This document shows, piece by piece, positions 1 through 9,989 of a stretch of DNA of 64,000 nucleotides. The position numbers were made by a program, and so were the translations under genes. Origin of the DNA: Cyanobacterium stanieri LEGE 03274 (GTDB lineage Bacteria > Cyanobacteriota > Cyanobacteriia > Cyanobacteriales > Cyanobacteriaceae); assembly GCF_015207825.1 (NCBI RefSeq), contig NZ_JADEWC010000013.1:22304-86303 (forward strand), in the 5' to 3' direction. Numbering within the stretch: the first letter of the stretch is position 1; the number at the start of each line of letters is the position of its first letter. Under the pieces are notes generated by a model. It was not told the DNA's origin. It did no database searches and saw nothing but the letters and a program-made list of their open reading frames with translations.

Positions 1-1424
1 GCAGATTCTCCGCAGGTGCGAGGGGTAGGAAAGATTTTTTCGGGGTTAGCTAATCCTTTGGGGTTGAAAGCACTTCTAACATATTGCATGGTTTCTAAGT
101 CTGCTTCGGTGAACATATCTGCCATGTAACATTTTTTATCGCTACCGATGCCATGCTCCCCTGATATGCTACCACCTACTTTGACACAAAGTTTGAGAAT
201 TTCTCCTCCTAATTCTTCTACTTTTTCAAAACTTCCTTCTTCGGCTTGGTTGTATAAAATGAGAGGATGCAAATTTCCGTCTCCTGCGTGGAAAACATTG
301 GCGATGCGGTAGCCATATTGTTCTCCTAAGGCGTTTATTTCGCTTAATACGGAGGCTAATTGCGATCGCGGCACAACCCCATCCTGTACGAAGTAATTAG
401 GGCTAATTTTGCCCATGGCGGCGAAGGCTGCTTTTCTGCCTTTCCATAGTTTTAGACGGGTGGGGGCATCTTCGGCGGAGGTAATGCTTCTTGCCCCACA
501 TTTTAAACAAATTTCTCCGACTTTTTCCTTGTAATTTTTGACTTCCACTTCTAAGCCGTCTAATTCTACTAAAAGAATGGCTTGGGCATCTCGGGGGTAG
601 CATTGGGTGGCGACAATGTTTTCTACGGCGTTGATGCTAAAGTTATCCATCATTTCCATTCCTGCCGGGATAATTCCTGCTTGAATAATTTCACCTACGG
701 CGTTTCCTGCTTCTTCTATGCTATTAAAGTCGGCTAAAACTACGGAAATAGAATCGGGGGTTTTGAGGATTTTGAGGGTGATTTCTGTGGCAATGCCTAA
801 AGTGCCTTCTGAGCCAACAAATAATCCTGTGAGGTCATATCCTGGGGTTTCTGGTACTTTACCGCCTAGTTTTACTATATCTCCTTCTGGGGTGACGATG
901 GTTAAACCCAATACATGGTTGGTGGTGGTGCCATATTTGAGACAGTGGACACCCCCTGAATTTTCGGCTATGTTGCCCCCAATAGAACAAATGATCTGGC
1001 TGGAGGGATCGGGGGCATAGTAAAATCCTGCACCGCTGACGGTTTGGGTTACCCAGTTATTGATGATTCCTGGTTGTACGACAATTCTTTGGTTTTCGTA
1101 ATCTACTTCTAAGACTTCGCGCATTCTGGCGGTGACGATTAAAACGCAGTCTTCTACGGGTAATGCACCCCCTGATAATCCTGTACCTGCACCCCTTGCA
1201 ATCCATGGGATGTCGTTTTCATGACAAATACGGGCGATCGTACTTACTTCCTCAGTGGTTTTCGGTAAAGTAACCAAGGCAGGCCGTTGCCGATATTGGG
1301 GTAACCCATCACATTCATAGGTAAGTAATTCTTCTTTACGCTTGATGACTCCTTTTTTTCCTAAAACGGCTTCTAACTGTTTAATTATCGATTGCCATTT
1401 ATTGCGTTTAACACTGAAAACCAT
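1..1424 (-). CDS. glcD: Glycolate oxidase subunit GlcD (FAD-linked oxidase), truncated at window edge
   Basis: The reverse-strand frame opens at ATG 1424-1422 and stays open to base 1, so the 5' end is complete and the last residues lie outside the window. About 474 residues are visible, close to the usual length of about 490. The translation has the FAD-binding PCMH fold: an ARGAGTGLSGG loop near residue 80, then IGGNIAENSGG and GLFVGSEGTLG, and a C-terminal oxidase domain with HAGDGNLHP and SGEHGIG. Family knowledge: it oxidises glycolate to glyoxylate in cyanobacterial photorespiration as an alternative to glycolate oxidase. D-lactate dehydrogenases of the same family are the main alternative. 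It stands alone here; GlcE/GlcF partners are not visible. Confidence 0.9.
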   Translation of the reverse strand, partial: MVFSVKRNKWQSIIKQLEAVLGKKGVIKRKEELLTYECDGLPQYRQRPALVTLPKTTEEVSTIARICHENDIPWIARGAGTGLSGGALPVEDCVLIVTARMREVLEVDYENQRIVVQPGIINNWVTQTVSGAGFYYAPDPSSQIICSIGGNIAENSGGVHCLKYGTTTNHVLGLTIVTPEGDIVKLGGKVPETPGYDLTGLFVGSEGTLGIATEITLKILKTPDSISVVLADFNSIEEAGNAVGEIIQAGIIPAGMEMMDNFSINAVENIVATQCYPRDAQAILLVELDGLEVEVKNYKEKVGEICLKCGARSITSAEDAPTRLKLWKGRKAAFAAMGKISPNYFVQDGVVPRSQLASVLSEINALGEQYGYRIANVFHAGDGNLHPLILYNQAEEGSFEKVEELGGEILKLCVKVGGSISGEHGIGSDKKCYMADMFTEADLETMQYVRSAFNPKGLANPEKIFPTPRTCGES

Positions 1425-1631
1425 TGATTTAAGAACCTAGTAGCTACTAGAACTATTATATATTGAACTGAAGATTAAAGATAAACTCAAATTGTTTTCA
1501 ACATTCACAAAACAAATGTTAGTAGTAAATAATTACTCAAGTTACCTATTAAAAGTCACTTTATCTATCTTATATTTAGTCTTTTATACAACAGTATTTT
1601 AATGGTAAATAATTCCGTAACACTTAAAAAT

Positions 1632-2429
1632 CTAATCATGAAGTTCTTTTTTTACCCCAGAGCCAAAGCCCAATGCTGCTAAAGATAAGATTCCTAACAC
1701 GAGGGATGGTTCTGGAATTTCTGCAGGTGCATCTACTTGATCAAAATTGATGTTGTCAAGTCCTATTGATAGCTGGTTATTTTCTAAAAATAACTGTATT
1801 TTTAAGGAATCATTATTAAAAATATTTAGTCCTGAATAGGTGACAATAGAGTTTGGATTTATTGTGAAACCGGTACTATTAGTTCCGGGATCCCATAAAA
1901 GATTATAGTTCTCATCAAAAATGGCTAACCAGCCTGATACAGCACTATTTGAACCATTGAGCAAGTCAAAACTATTAAACCTCACTCCAAAACCTGTATC
2001 TGGCGTTAAGGATATTTCCGCTACTTCTCGTTGTGGAGCTCCTGAAGAAGGTAGTCCTGCGGAAAACTGGCTATCGAAATCGATTGTTGTCTGAACAATA
2101 TTCAAATCATCTAAGACTCTAAGCGTTTTTGAACTATCAACAAATCCTTGATCTAGTCCACCATTGGAGTTGAAGTTAGGATTATCAACGTTGTATTCGA
2201 ACCTTTGATAATCAACAACAACATTGGGGGTGAAACCGTTTCCTTGTAGGTAATTAAAATTACCCATGGTTTCGCTGGTAATCCTTTCACCATATCCTTG
2301 TGGGATCGCATTTCCTGAACCTAAACCGTTAATGTCAAAGGTCAATACGGAGGCGGAGCTTTTCTGGATGGGTAAGAGAATCAGAGTTGGGGCTATGAGG
2401 GCTGATATTAATATGAATTGCTTGTTCAT
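1632..2429 (-). CDS. PEP-CTERM sorting domain protein
   Basis: A 265-residue exported protein. Residues 1-27 form a signal peptide (MNKQF start, hydrophobic core, SSAS region). The last 30 residues match the PEP-CTERM signal: a PEP motif, a short hydrophobic helix (LVLGILSLAALGFG) and a basic tail (VKKEL). The middle is Asn/Ser/Gly-rich and lacks Cys, as is common for surface or matrix proteins of this class. Family knowledge: such proteins are processed by exosortase and often accompany exopolysaccharide production. No exosortase is in the window. The specific function is unknown. The polysaccharide locus 3.2 kb downstream may be related, but that is inference. Confidence 0.85.
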   Translation of the reverse strand: MNKQFILISALIAPTLILLPIQKSSASVLTFDINGLGSGNAIPQGYGERITSETMGNFNYLQGNGFTPNVVVDYQRFEYNVDNPNFNSNGGLDQGFVDSSKTLRVLDDLNIVQTTIDFDSQFSAGLPSSGAPQREVAEISLTPDTGFGVRFNSFDLLNGSNSAVSGWLAIFDENYNLLWDPGTNSTGFTINPNSIVTYSGLNIFNNDSLKIQLFLENNQLSIGLDNINFDQVDAPAEIPEPSLVLGILSLAALGFGSGVKKELHD

Positions 2430-3186
2430 CTCATTATATTTTTAATTTATAGATTTAATTGTAGTTATTTATAATATTGCTATTGATATATATAGTATAT
2501 AACTTAACTTACTAAATAATAAAGTTCTATGCAAACAAAATTTCTATTTAGTTGTTTGGAGTTATTATTTAAATTTACTATTAATAACTACGTAAATTTT
2601 CAGTGTTCCGTTGAATTTATAGTTTAAGATTAAATTAAGATACATAAGTGGGAGGACAAAGCATTTTTCGTCAACCTAGCTAATGTCAAATGTCTTGTTT
2701 TAAACACATTATCTTTAACCTAGAATCATTATATACTTATTGCAGAAAATTGGTTACAAAAACGATCGCCCTTAACCGATATAATCATACACTCTTTAAA
2801 TTTAAGGTAGTGGGATATATCAAGAAAATAAAAAATATTAAATCCCTCACTACTACCACGGTAAGTAAGAAAGTTAATGTTTATGGACAAATAAAAGCTA
2901 CAGGAAAAAAGATTTAGTTGGTTAATTGGATGTTCATTTTGTGTGCGGTGTAATAATTTTTACTATCATTAATAAACTCCCCTTTATTCATAATATAGAT
3001 GAATGTAAAAAAATGTTTATTTTTACTGAAAAAATCCTCAGAAATAATACTATAGTAGTATCCCCTTGAATTTATATTAAAGATTTAAAGATTTTTGTCT
3101 AAAAAGATTTTCAATAATTGTATAAATTTTTCTTTTTTATTAATTTGAGGTACAACCACCACATTTATATTTAGAGGACTAGAACG
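2430..3186. other. AT-rich intergenic region without a supported gene
   Basis: This 757-base gap separates the PEP-CTERM gene (leftward) from a small secreted-protein gene (rightward), so it should contain two divergent promoters. It is very AT-rich. An open frame of 75 codons at 2690-2917 has a basic, low-complexity translation without recognisable family features and no good ribosome site, so it was not called. A GAGG ribosome site lies just before the start at 3187. Confidence 0.6.
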
Positions 3187-3663
3187 ATGATTCGTAAATT
3201 AGTATATTTTAGTGCCACAATCCTGAGTGCGATCGCCTTTGGAGCATCAGCCCAAAACCATCAACTTTCCCCCAACTATGGAGAAACAAGACTATCCGCT
3301 GACTTTTACCCAGACCCCCACACAGTCAGTGTCCAAGCCGGAGGATCCATTGAAGCAAGTAACCTGGGCTATTCCTGTACGGGTACTATTAGCGACGCTC
3401 CTGACTATCGTATTCGCTTTACAGGGGGCGGTAGCAGACCCTTAATTATATCCGTTGATTCTGCCTATGACACAACCTTAATCATTAACGACCCTGACGG
3501 TCAATGGTTTTGCGATGATGACAGTGGAACTTCTCGCGCCCATAATCCATCCATTCGCTTTAATTCCCCAAAATCAGGGCAATATGACGTTTGGGTAGGA
3601 ACTTTTAACCCAGGAGAAATTCGGGAAGCAACCCTCTACATTTCTGAATTAGATAGTCAATAA
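3187..3663 (+). CDS. Small secreted protein, pre-peptidase C-terminal-like fold
   Basis: 158 residues. Residues 1-22 are a clear signal peptide (basic start, hydrophobic core, AFGASA cleavage region). The mature part resembles the bacterial pre-peptidase C-terminal beta-sandwich: one Cys pair (YSCTG and WFCDDDSG), a DTTLIINDPDG strand-turn with acidic loop, and a final strand YDVWVGTF. The DDDSG loop is typical of calcium-binding or carbohydrate-binding beta-sandwich proteins. A GAGG ribosome site precedes the ATG. It appears to be a stand-alone periplasmic or secreted domain; no catalytic domain is attached. Function unknown. Confidence 0.75.
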   Translation: MIRKLVYFSATILSAIAFGASAQNHQLSPNYGETRLSADFYPDPHTVSVQAGGSIEASNLGYSCTGTISDAPDYRIRFTGGGSRPLIISVDSAYDTTLIINDPDGQWFCDDDSGTSRAHNPSIRFNSPKSGQYDVWVGTFNPGEIREATLYISELDSQ

Positions 3664-3741
3664 CCTCCCTTAAAGTTAATCGGCGCGCAGTAACCTCCAA
3701 TGTTAAAATAAAGTCTGTTTATAGTTGCGTACAATAGCTTT

Positions 3742-4887
3742 ATGGTCACTACTCCTATTCAACCATCACAACATCCCTTAGCAGAATATATCTATAGACT
3801 AGAACGGGGAGATGCCCTTTTAAAAGATACCCCTGATAATCTTTTGGAGGTGGTGGGGATACTCAAATCCTACGGAGTAGTATTAGACAAATACTCTAAT
3901 AACCTGAATTATATTGGTAAACATCAATTTTTAGTATTATTTCCTTTCTTTAAATATTTTAATGGGGATGTTTCCTTTTCCAAGTTACTTAAACATTGGT
4001 GGCACGATCGCATTAACTACGAATATGCAGAATATTGTATGCGAGGAATGCTCTGGCATGGGGGAGGAAAATTAGATGATTATATCGATAGTCAAGCATT
4101 TAAAGCTAACTGCGATCGCGCCATACAAGCAAAATTAAAAAATAATCCTTTCATCCTAGGATTAAACAAAATTTTTCCTAATTTCCTCCTCGAACAAGCT
4201 AAAATGTCAGCCTATTATGCAGCACTCGGACAATTTTGGCGAGTCATGAGCGATATGTTCTTAAGTTTATCAGATCGCTACGATGCAGGGGAAATCAACT
4301 CCATTCCCGACGTAGTCCAACATATTTTAGATGGCTTGGTGGCTGATGCCTCTCGCCCCATCACCTTTGAAGTGGACATAAAAGGGGAAATATATACTAT
4401 CATTCCCCAAGAAGCAGGGTTAACCTTTTTAATGGAAACCGCTGTCCCTTACGTAGAAGCAGTGTTTTTCCGTGGATTTCCTTTCCTCGGTACGGTATCC
4501 TACAACGCTCAAGCTAGTCAAGTACCCCATGAGCAGGGAGATTTTAACTACGGGGCTTTATATGCCGATCCTTTGCCCGTGGGCAGTGCAGGAGTACCCC
4601 CTACCCTCTTAATGCACGATATGCGCCATTATATCCCTGAATATCTCCATCATTTATATCAAAATTCCCTGCGAGGAGAAGACGATTTACTGGTAAAAAT
4701 ATGTATTAGTTTTCAAAAGTCTATGTATTGTGTGACAACGGCAGCCTTAAGGGGTTTAGCCCCCCATGGTTTGGACACCCAAAACCCAGAGGAAATCATG
4801 GCTAATCGTCAATTTTTAGAGGGTTGGATGAGTCGTTTTCTTTCAGCTCGTATGGTAGATGTTAATAATGATGTTTTAAAACTGTAA
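3742..4887 (+). CDS. cupB: CO2 hydration protein CupB/ChpX type
   Basis: 381 residues resembling the cyanobacterial CO2-hydration subunits (ChpX/ChpY, CupB/CupA) that associate with specialised NDH-1 complexes on the thylakoid and convert CO2 to bicarbonate using plastoquinone-linked energy. Visible landmarks are the Trp/His-rich segment HWWHDRINYEYAEYCMRGM near residue 90 and the HDMRHYIPEYLHH segment near residue 295, candidates for metal binding. The length favours the constitutive CupB form over the longer CupA. The ndhD4/ndhF4 partners are not adjacent. purE starts 12 bases after the stop, so the two are probably cotranscribed. The CupB/CupA assignment is the less certain part. Confidence 0.85.
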   Translation: MVTTPIQPSQHPLAEYIYRLERGDALLKDTPDNLLEVVGILKSYGVVLDKYSNNLNYIGKHQFLVLFPFFKYFNGDVSFSKLLKHWWHDRINYEYAEYCMRGMLWHGGGKLDDYIDSQAFKANCDRAIQAKLKNNPFILGLNKIFPNFLLEQAKMSAYYAALGQFWRVMSDMFLSLSDRYDAGEINSIPDVVQHILDGLVADASRPITFEVDIKGEIYTIIPQEAGLTFLMETAVPYVEAVFFRGFPFLGTVSYNAQASQVPHEQGDFNYGALYADPLPVGSAGVPPTLLMHDMRHYIPEYLHHLYQNSLRGEDDLLVKICISFQKSMYCVTTAALRGLAPHGLDTQNPEEIMANRQFLEGWMSRFLSARMVDVNNDVLKL

Positions 4888-4899
4888 TTAAATTTAGAT

Positions 4900-5430
4900 A
4901 TGGAACAAACAAAAGCCGAAGTAGGAATTATCATGGGTAGCGATTCCGATTTACCTACCATGGTAAGTGCGATCGCCCTTTGTGAACAATTTAATGTGGC
5001 CTGTGAAGTGGAAATCGTTTCTGCCCACCGTACCCCCATGAAGATGGTAGAGTATGCCCAAAATGCTCACAAAAGGGGAATAAAAGTAATCATAGCAGGG
5101 GCGGGGGGCGCTGCCCATTTACCAGGCATGGTAGCCTCCCTAACCCCCTTACCCGTCATTGGCGTACCAGTGCAAACCAGACAATTAAACGGTTTAGACT
5201 CCCTTTATTCCATCGTGCAAATGCCCAGGGGAATTCCCGTAGCCACCGTTGCCATTGGCAATGCTCAAAATGCTGGTTTATTAGCCATCAGAATTTTAGG
5301 CGCTCAACAACCCCAATTACTAGAAAAAGTTTTGGCATATAGCCAAGATTTAAAAACAATGGTTGACCATAAACAAGAGGAATTAAGCAAAATAGGTTAT
5401 CAAAAATACTTAGAAAAATATTATCAATAA
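4900..5430 (+). CDS. purE: N5-carboxyaminoimidazole ribonucleotide mutase PurE
   Basis: 176 residues, full length for class I PurE. It interconverts N5-CAIR and CAIR in purine synthesis in the cytosol. The N-terminal [13 protein letters not shown] phosphate-binding loop, the SAHRTP motif (catalytic His) and the [12 protein letters not shown] loop are all present, followed by [19 protein letters not shown]. It begins 12 bases after cupB and probably shares its transcript. No purK is adjacent. Confidence 0.97.
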   Translation: MEQTKAEVGIIMGSDSDLPTMVSAIALCEQFNVACEVEIVSAHRTPMKMVEYAQNAHKRGIKVIIAGAGGAAHLPGMVASLTPLPVIGVPVQTRQLNGLDSLYSIVQMPRGIPVATVAIGNAQNAGLLAIRILGAQQPQLLEKVLAYSQDLKTMVDHKQEELSKIGYQKYLEKYYQ

Positions 5431-5454
5431 CTTTAGTTCGGGATTTCTCAGTAT

Positions 5455-5560
5455 GGTTAGTATTAAGGTGATGGGGAGTATGGGAGATGAGGAGCACGGG
5501 GGATGGGGAGTAAGAGTAAAATAGTTCAATTATTCATTGTCAATTGTCAATTATTCACGC
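5455..5560 (+). repeat. Purine-rich GGGGAG repeat followed by CAATTGTCAATT repeat
   Basis: After purE there is a run of imperfect GATGGGGAGTA/GATGAGGAG units (about 5470-5515) and then tandem ATTGTCAATTGTCAATTA units (about 5530-5553). Similar purine-rich tracts occur at 14868-14900, 42277-42303 and 63985-64000. Similar TGTCAATTG tracts occur at 33738-33767 and 34982-35005. They sit just downstream of genes. They look like dispersed intergenic repeats; function unknown. Confidence 0.6.
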
Positions 5561-5620
5561 CTTTACAAGACTATAAATTTTATCTCGAACTCAGGTTATC
5601 AATAATCCGTCACCTCCCCA

Positions 5621-6877
5621 TTAAAAGCTATACTTAACTTGTGCTTTTAACTGTTCATTACGATAGGAAGTTGCATCTCCTTCCACCGTTAAGATATTGG
5701 AAACTCGATAACTTAAATCTAATACTGTACGGGGAAATAAAGTAGCCTGACATAAACCCTCATAAACAAAAGCGTCGGAAAATTCCCCCTCTAACCTTTG
5801 TTGCCCAAAACTTGCGGCTAAACGACAGATTAAAGAATCGGTAAACTGTTTTTTCCAAGCCAACTCTAGGTTATAAACCAAAAAATCTGGGGGAGAAAAA
5901 TAACCACTGGAATTTTCAAGATTTTGGGCAAAACTCCAGATAAATAAGTTGCCAGATAAGCTAAATTCACCCAGAGTTTTTTCTAGGCGACTGAAAGATT
6001 GAAACTCGTGGTTACCATCGGAAAAACTACCATATTGGGCAAAACTAAATAAACTTATATCAGGGGCGATTAACCAGTAAAATTGAGGTCTAAATCTCCA
6101 TAATGTCACTTCATTTTCAATGGTTGTTGCATTAAATTTATAGGCTTGATGTTCAACGGTTGCCCCCGCCACAAACAATGATTGTAATGCCCCATCTTCT
6201 TCTATGTTAATGGATAGTGGTTGCTCTACACTTACACTCAAGTTAGGGCTATTTCTGATACGGTCAAAAAAATCTACCCCTACATTAAGATTTAGATTAG
6301 TATTATTAAGCTGTTTTTGCCAACCAAAGATTAAGGGAATATGGTTAATGTCTTCGATGTCTGTTTTTCTAAAACTATTAATTCCTGTACGAAGATTAAA
6401 GTTATTTTGATTGGGGCTTTGAAAGTTTAATAGTATTTCTCTATAAATATTTTCTTGCCCAAAGTTGTCACTGTCTAAATAGAAGCTGGGGGTAATACTT
6501 TCTATTTTAAATCTGTTGATTTCATTGGTTTGTAAATCCCTAGACTCAGGATTTATAAATGTGTCGTTGAGGGAAGGGTTAAAGTTTTCTGGGGAAGCAA
6601 TTAGATATTCTTTTTTATCAAATATTTGGTTATATAATTTTATTTTGTTGTTAACAATAACACTACTTTTAGTTGGTATTTTAAAACTAGAATGACTAAT
6701 AAAATATTGTTTATTAAGTTTTTTATTAGATGATAAATAGTCTTGATTAAGGTTTTCAGAGGTATTATTGTAATTGTTATCATTAGCTGTGATTATTCTT
6801 GTTACTAAGAAAAAGTCTCCTAAAAGGAAAGATAAAAATAGTATAAATAACTTTGTATTATATTTTTTTTTATGCAT
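5621..6877 (-). CDS. Putative outer-membrane beta-barrel protein of the polysaccharide locus
   Basis: 418 residues, not assigned to a known family. Residues 1-31 form a signal peptide. About 90 Asn-rich, probably disordered residues follow. From about residue 130 to the end there are alternating short amphipathic strands rich in aromatic residues, and the protein ends in KVKYSF-like residues (AQVKYSF) with a terminal Phe, the usual C-terminal signature of outer-membrane barrels. It is transcribed divergently from the DUF3131 gene, with 123 bases between starts. Inference: an outer-membrane pore or export component for the glycan made by the synthase at 9990. An unrelated porin-like protein remains possible. 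Confidence 0.6.
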   Translation of the reverse strand: MHKKKYNTKLFILFLSFLLGDFFLVTRIITANDNNYNNTSENLNQDYLSSNKKLNKQYFISHSSFKIPTKSSVIVNNKIKLYNQIFDKKEYLIASPENFNPSLNDTFINPESRDLQTNEINRFKIESITPSFYLDSDNFGQENIYREILLNFQSPNQNNFNLRTGINSFRKTDIEDINHIPLIFGWQKQLNNTNLNLNVGVDFFDRIRNSPNLSVSVEQPLSINIEEDGALQSLFVAGATVEHQAYKFNATTIENEVTLWRFRPQFYWLIAPDISLFSFAQYGSFSDGNHEFQSFSRLEKTLGEFSLSGNLFIWSFAQNLENSSGYFSPPDFLVYNLELAWKKQFTDSLICRLAASFGQQRLEGEFSDAFVYEGLCQATLFPRTVLDLSYRVSNILTVEGDATSYRNEQLKAQVKYSF

Positions 6878-7000
6878 ATTAGTAGATTAATTATTTTTTT
6901 TCTATTAACATATACTATGATTACGTACCAAAGTAAAAATAACAAAAATTAACCTTTACAAAACTTTGTTTTAATTTTGAGCTAGGAATGGATAAAAATA

Positions 7001-9769
7001 ATGGGTATAAAACGTAAAAGAAGTATTATTAACCGATGGCTAAAAATAATTAGTTTGTGTCTAATGAGTTTTTTAATTAGTCATTATATTAGTTTGAATA
7101 CTGTGGAACGATCACTTTTTTTTAGCAAAACAGCATCTATGGCCTTTGCACAATCGGGGCAAATCAGTTTCTGTGCCAATATTAGTAAGCCTTTAACGGA
7201 AGAAGAAAATCAGTGGGCGCGAGTGGCATGGTCATATTTTGTGAATAATTATCAATGGGAAACAGGTTTTGTTAATTCAGCTAATGATTTTACTTCGACT
7301 ACTGCTTGGGATATGGGGAATTATCTAACGGCATTAAATGCGGCTCGTTGGTTAAATATTATTGATCAAGGGGATTTTGATGCTCGGTTGAATAGGTTTT
7401 TAGAAAGTTTGGTTAGTATTAAGTTATTTGAGGATTCTTTGCCCCATAAGGTTTATAGTACGGTTTCTAGGGAGTTTGTGGATTATGGAAATAATCCTGT
7501 AATTAATGGTATTGGTTGGTCTGCCCTTGATATAGGTAGGCTTTTGGTTTCTTTACATAGTTTGCGCACTTGTCATCCTCAGTATGGGGATTGGATACAA
7601 TCTATTGTGGGGGGATGGGATTTAGATCGAATTGTTCAAAATGGGCAGTTATATGGTGCTACGGTTTCAAGAAATGGACAGACTAGGTTAGTACAGGAGG
7701 GGCGATTGGGCTATGAACAATATGCTGCTAGGGGGTTTCAGTTGTGGGGTTATGAAGCGCCTTTGGCTCTTTCTTTTGAGCCATTTAATTTGGTAGAAAT
7801 ATATGGGGTGGAAATTCCTGCGGATAGTCGTGATTTTCAGAGTACCAATGGTAATAATTATGTGGTGAGTGAGTCTTATATTCTTGATGGTGTGGAGTTT
7901 GGTTTTTTGGGTACTCAGATGCAACAGTATGCGAGAAATATTTTGGAGGTGCAAGAAAGACGTTATTTAGCTATGGGGCAGTTAACGGCGGTGACGGAAG
8001 ATAATATTTTAAGGGAAGATAAAGATCCTAATGTACCTTCTTTTTTATATAATTCCATTTATGCTAATGGTAATGCTTGGACTACTATTACGGAGGATAA
8101 TATGCAGTATCCTCAGTGGAGCACTATTAGCACTAAGGCGGCTTTGGGTTTACATTATCTTTTTCCTCAGAGTGAGTATGGCAATAGGTTAAGGGCTTTT
8201 GCATCGGGGATGATTAGTCCTAATGGTGGTGGTTTTTATGCTGGGGAGTTTGAGGAAGATGGTAGTAAGAATATTATTTTGACGGCTAATACTAATGGTT
8301 TAATTTTGGAGATGCTTTATTATAAGGCTAGGGGCGATCGCCCTTTAATCCGTAATCCTGTGGTGAGTAGCTCGGTTGGCAATCCTGAAGGGATTAAGGT
8401 AATGAGTAACTATCCTTCTCCTTTGGCTTGTGCTGGTGAAAATAGGGGCGTTATAGAGGTTGAACCTATTCCCTCCATTGGGGGAGTTTTCGGGGGAAAT
8501 TGCTATGGCATTAATGGTAACCGTTGGGATGAGGAAACTAGGATAATTGCCCAAAGGGCGTGGAAATATTTTGAATCCCATTATGAACCTAGTACGGGGT
8601 TAGTGCGCGATCGCACCGATGTAAGAGCCACAAGTTTATGGGGCATGGGGGATTATCTTATGGCATTACAGGCCGCAGAATCTTTAGATATTATCAGCAA
8701 TGAAGTATTTGAAGAAAGAATGAGAATGTTTTTAGGGGCGCTCGGAAAATTACCTTTATTTGCGGGGGAATTGCCCCATCGGGGTTACAATGTGCGAACT
8801 TTGCAACCAGTGGACTATGGTAATAATAACTTATCAGATATGGGTAATGGTTGGTCTGGATTGGATGTTGGTAGATTACTTTTAGCCCTCCATGATCTCA
8901 AATCTTGCTATCCTCGCTATGGTGAGTCTATTGATTCTATTGTCCTTAATTGGTCTTATTTAAGGGTAATTCAAAATCAAAGGATTCACAGTGCGATCGC
9001 CCTTGAAACAGACAATCAAAATCTAACTAGGGTATATCCCAATAGCTACATTGGCTATCAAGAAATAGCAGAAAAAGGTTTTCAACTGTGGGGCTTTGAG
9101 ATTAACAACTTAAATCGACAATATCAGACACAAACCATAGAAGGCATTTCTCTGCCCATCACTACTCAAAGCCTAGTCAATCAAACCCTTCCTGAAAATA
9201 ATCCTCTACTCAGTAGCCCCTTACTACAATACGGCTTATACTTCGGAATAGAATCCCCCCTCAAACCTTACCTAGAAGGAATACTAGAGGCAGAAAATAA
9301 ACGTTACCAAGGCACAGGAAGACTCAGCGCCAGTGGTACGAGCCTGATTTCTACTTCCCCTTATATTATCCATAGCACCATTATCGGCAAAGATAATCAA
9401 CCCTGGGCCACATTTAGTAACCAAGAATCCCTTTCCCCAGAGCAAAGAATTATCAACACAGGTTCAGCTTTTGCCTACAATGCCCTTTTTCCTGACAATA
9501 ATTATGCTCGTCAGCTAAAGGAATCCGTTAAAAACGCCTATGATAACAACCTTGGTTATAGGGAAGGCATCAGAGAAGTGAATGGGGAAACCGTTCAAGG
9601 TTTTAGTGCTAAAACTAATAGTTTGATATTACAATCCTTGCTTTATCATGTTACCGAGCAACAACCCACTTTGCTTAAAAATTTTAACCTTAATTCTCCT
9701 TGGTGGAGAGCCATAAGGGAACAAAAACAGGGAAATGGGTTACCTACCATTGCCAATCCCCAAATCTAG
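7001..9769 (+). CDS. Exported protein with two DUF3131 domains
   Basis: 922 residues. A signal peptide or anchor occupies residues 1-50 (basic start, hydrophobic stretch, AFAQS cleavage region). The rest is an internal duplication: one DUF3131 unit at about 65-450 and a second at about 508-890. The starts correspond closely (ARVAWSYFVNNYQWETGFV versus AQRAWKYFESHYEPSTGLV), as do later blocks (NGIGWSALDIGRLL versus GNGWSGLDVGRLL and GFQLWGYE versus GFQLWGFE). DUF3131 has an alpha-helical toroid fold related to glucoamylase-like glycosidases (family knowledge). Placed between an outer-membrane barrel candidate and a BcsA-like synthase, it is probably a periplasmic glycan-binding or glycan-trimming factor. 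Catalytic residues cannot be assigned by eye. Confidence 0.8.
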   Translation: MGIKRKRSIINRWLKIISLCLMSFLISHYISLNTVERSLFFSKTASMAFAQSGQISFCANISKPLTEEENQWARVAWSYFVNNYQWETGFVNSANDFTSTTAWDMGNYLTALNAARWLNIIDQGDFDARLNRFLESLVSIKLFEDSLPHKVYSTVSREFVDYGNNPVINGIGWSALDIGRLLVSLHSLRTCHPQYGDWIQSIVGGWDLDRIVQNGQLYGATVSRNGQTRLVQEGRLGYEQYAARGFQLWGYEAPLALSFEPFNLVEIYGVEIPADSRDFQSTNGNNYVVSESYILDGVEFGFLGTQMQQYARNILEVQERRYLAMGQLTAVTEDNILREDKDPNVPSFLYNSIYANGNAWTTITEDNMQYPQWSTISTKAALGLHYLFPQSEYGNRLRAFASGMISPNGGGFYAGEFEEDGSKNIILTANTNGLILEMLYYKARGDRPLIRNPVVSSSVGNPEGIKVMSNYPSPLACAGENRGVIEVEPIPSIGGVFGGNCYGINGNRWDEETRIIAQRAWKYFESHYEPSTGLVRDRTDVRATSLWGMGDYLMALQAAESLDIISNEVFEERMRMFLGALGKLPLFAGELPHRGYNVRTLQPVDYGNNNLSDMGNGWSGLDVGRLLLALHDLKSCYPRYGESIDSIVLNWSYLRVIQNQRIHSAIALETDNQNLTRVYPNSYIGYQEIAEKGFQLWGFEINNLNRQYQTQTIEGISLPITTQSLVNQTLPENNPLLSSPLLQYGLYFGIESPLKPYLEGILEAENKRYQGTGRLSASGTSLISTSPYIIHSTIIGKDNQPWATFSNQESLSPEQRIINTGSAFAYNALFPDNNYARQLKESVKNAYDNNLGYREGIREVNGETVQGFSAKTNSLILQSLLYHVTEQQPTLLKNFNLNSPWWRAIREQKQGNGLPTIANPQI

Positions 9770-9989
9770 TCAAGCTATGACGAGGTTATAAAGTACCTTT
9801 GAATATCAGTCAAAATAACATTAGTTTTCTTGCATCCTTAGAGTATTGATTATTTTGTTTGTTGGTTGAGATATTGAGGACATATCAACCTCCTTTAGTT
9901 AGAAAATCCTTTAGGGGGTAAGTTAGATGGTTGAAGTTCAAATCCCCTGAATTGATTGGTAGAGAGTATCAAATTATCAAAAAAAAATT

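Noticed and set aside
2690..2917. 75-codon open frame in the gap before the small secreted-protein gene
   Set aside because: Basic low-complexity translation, no recognised family, no ribosome site, in very AT-rich DNA; more likely chance.
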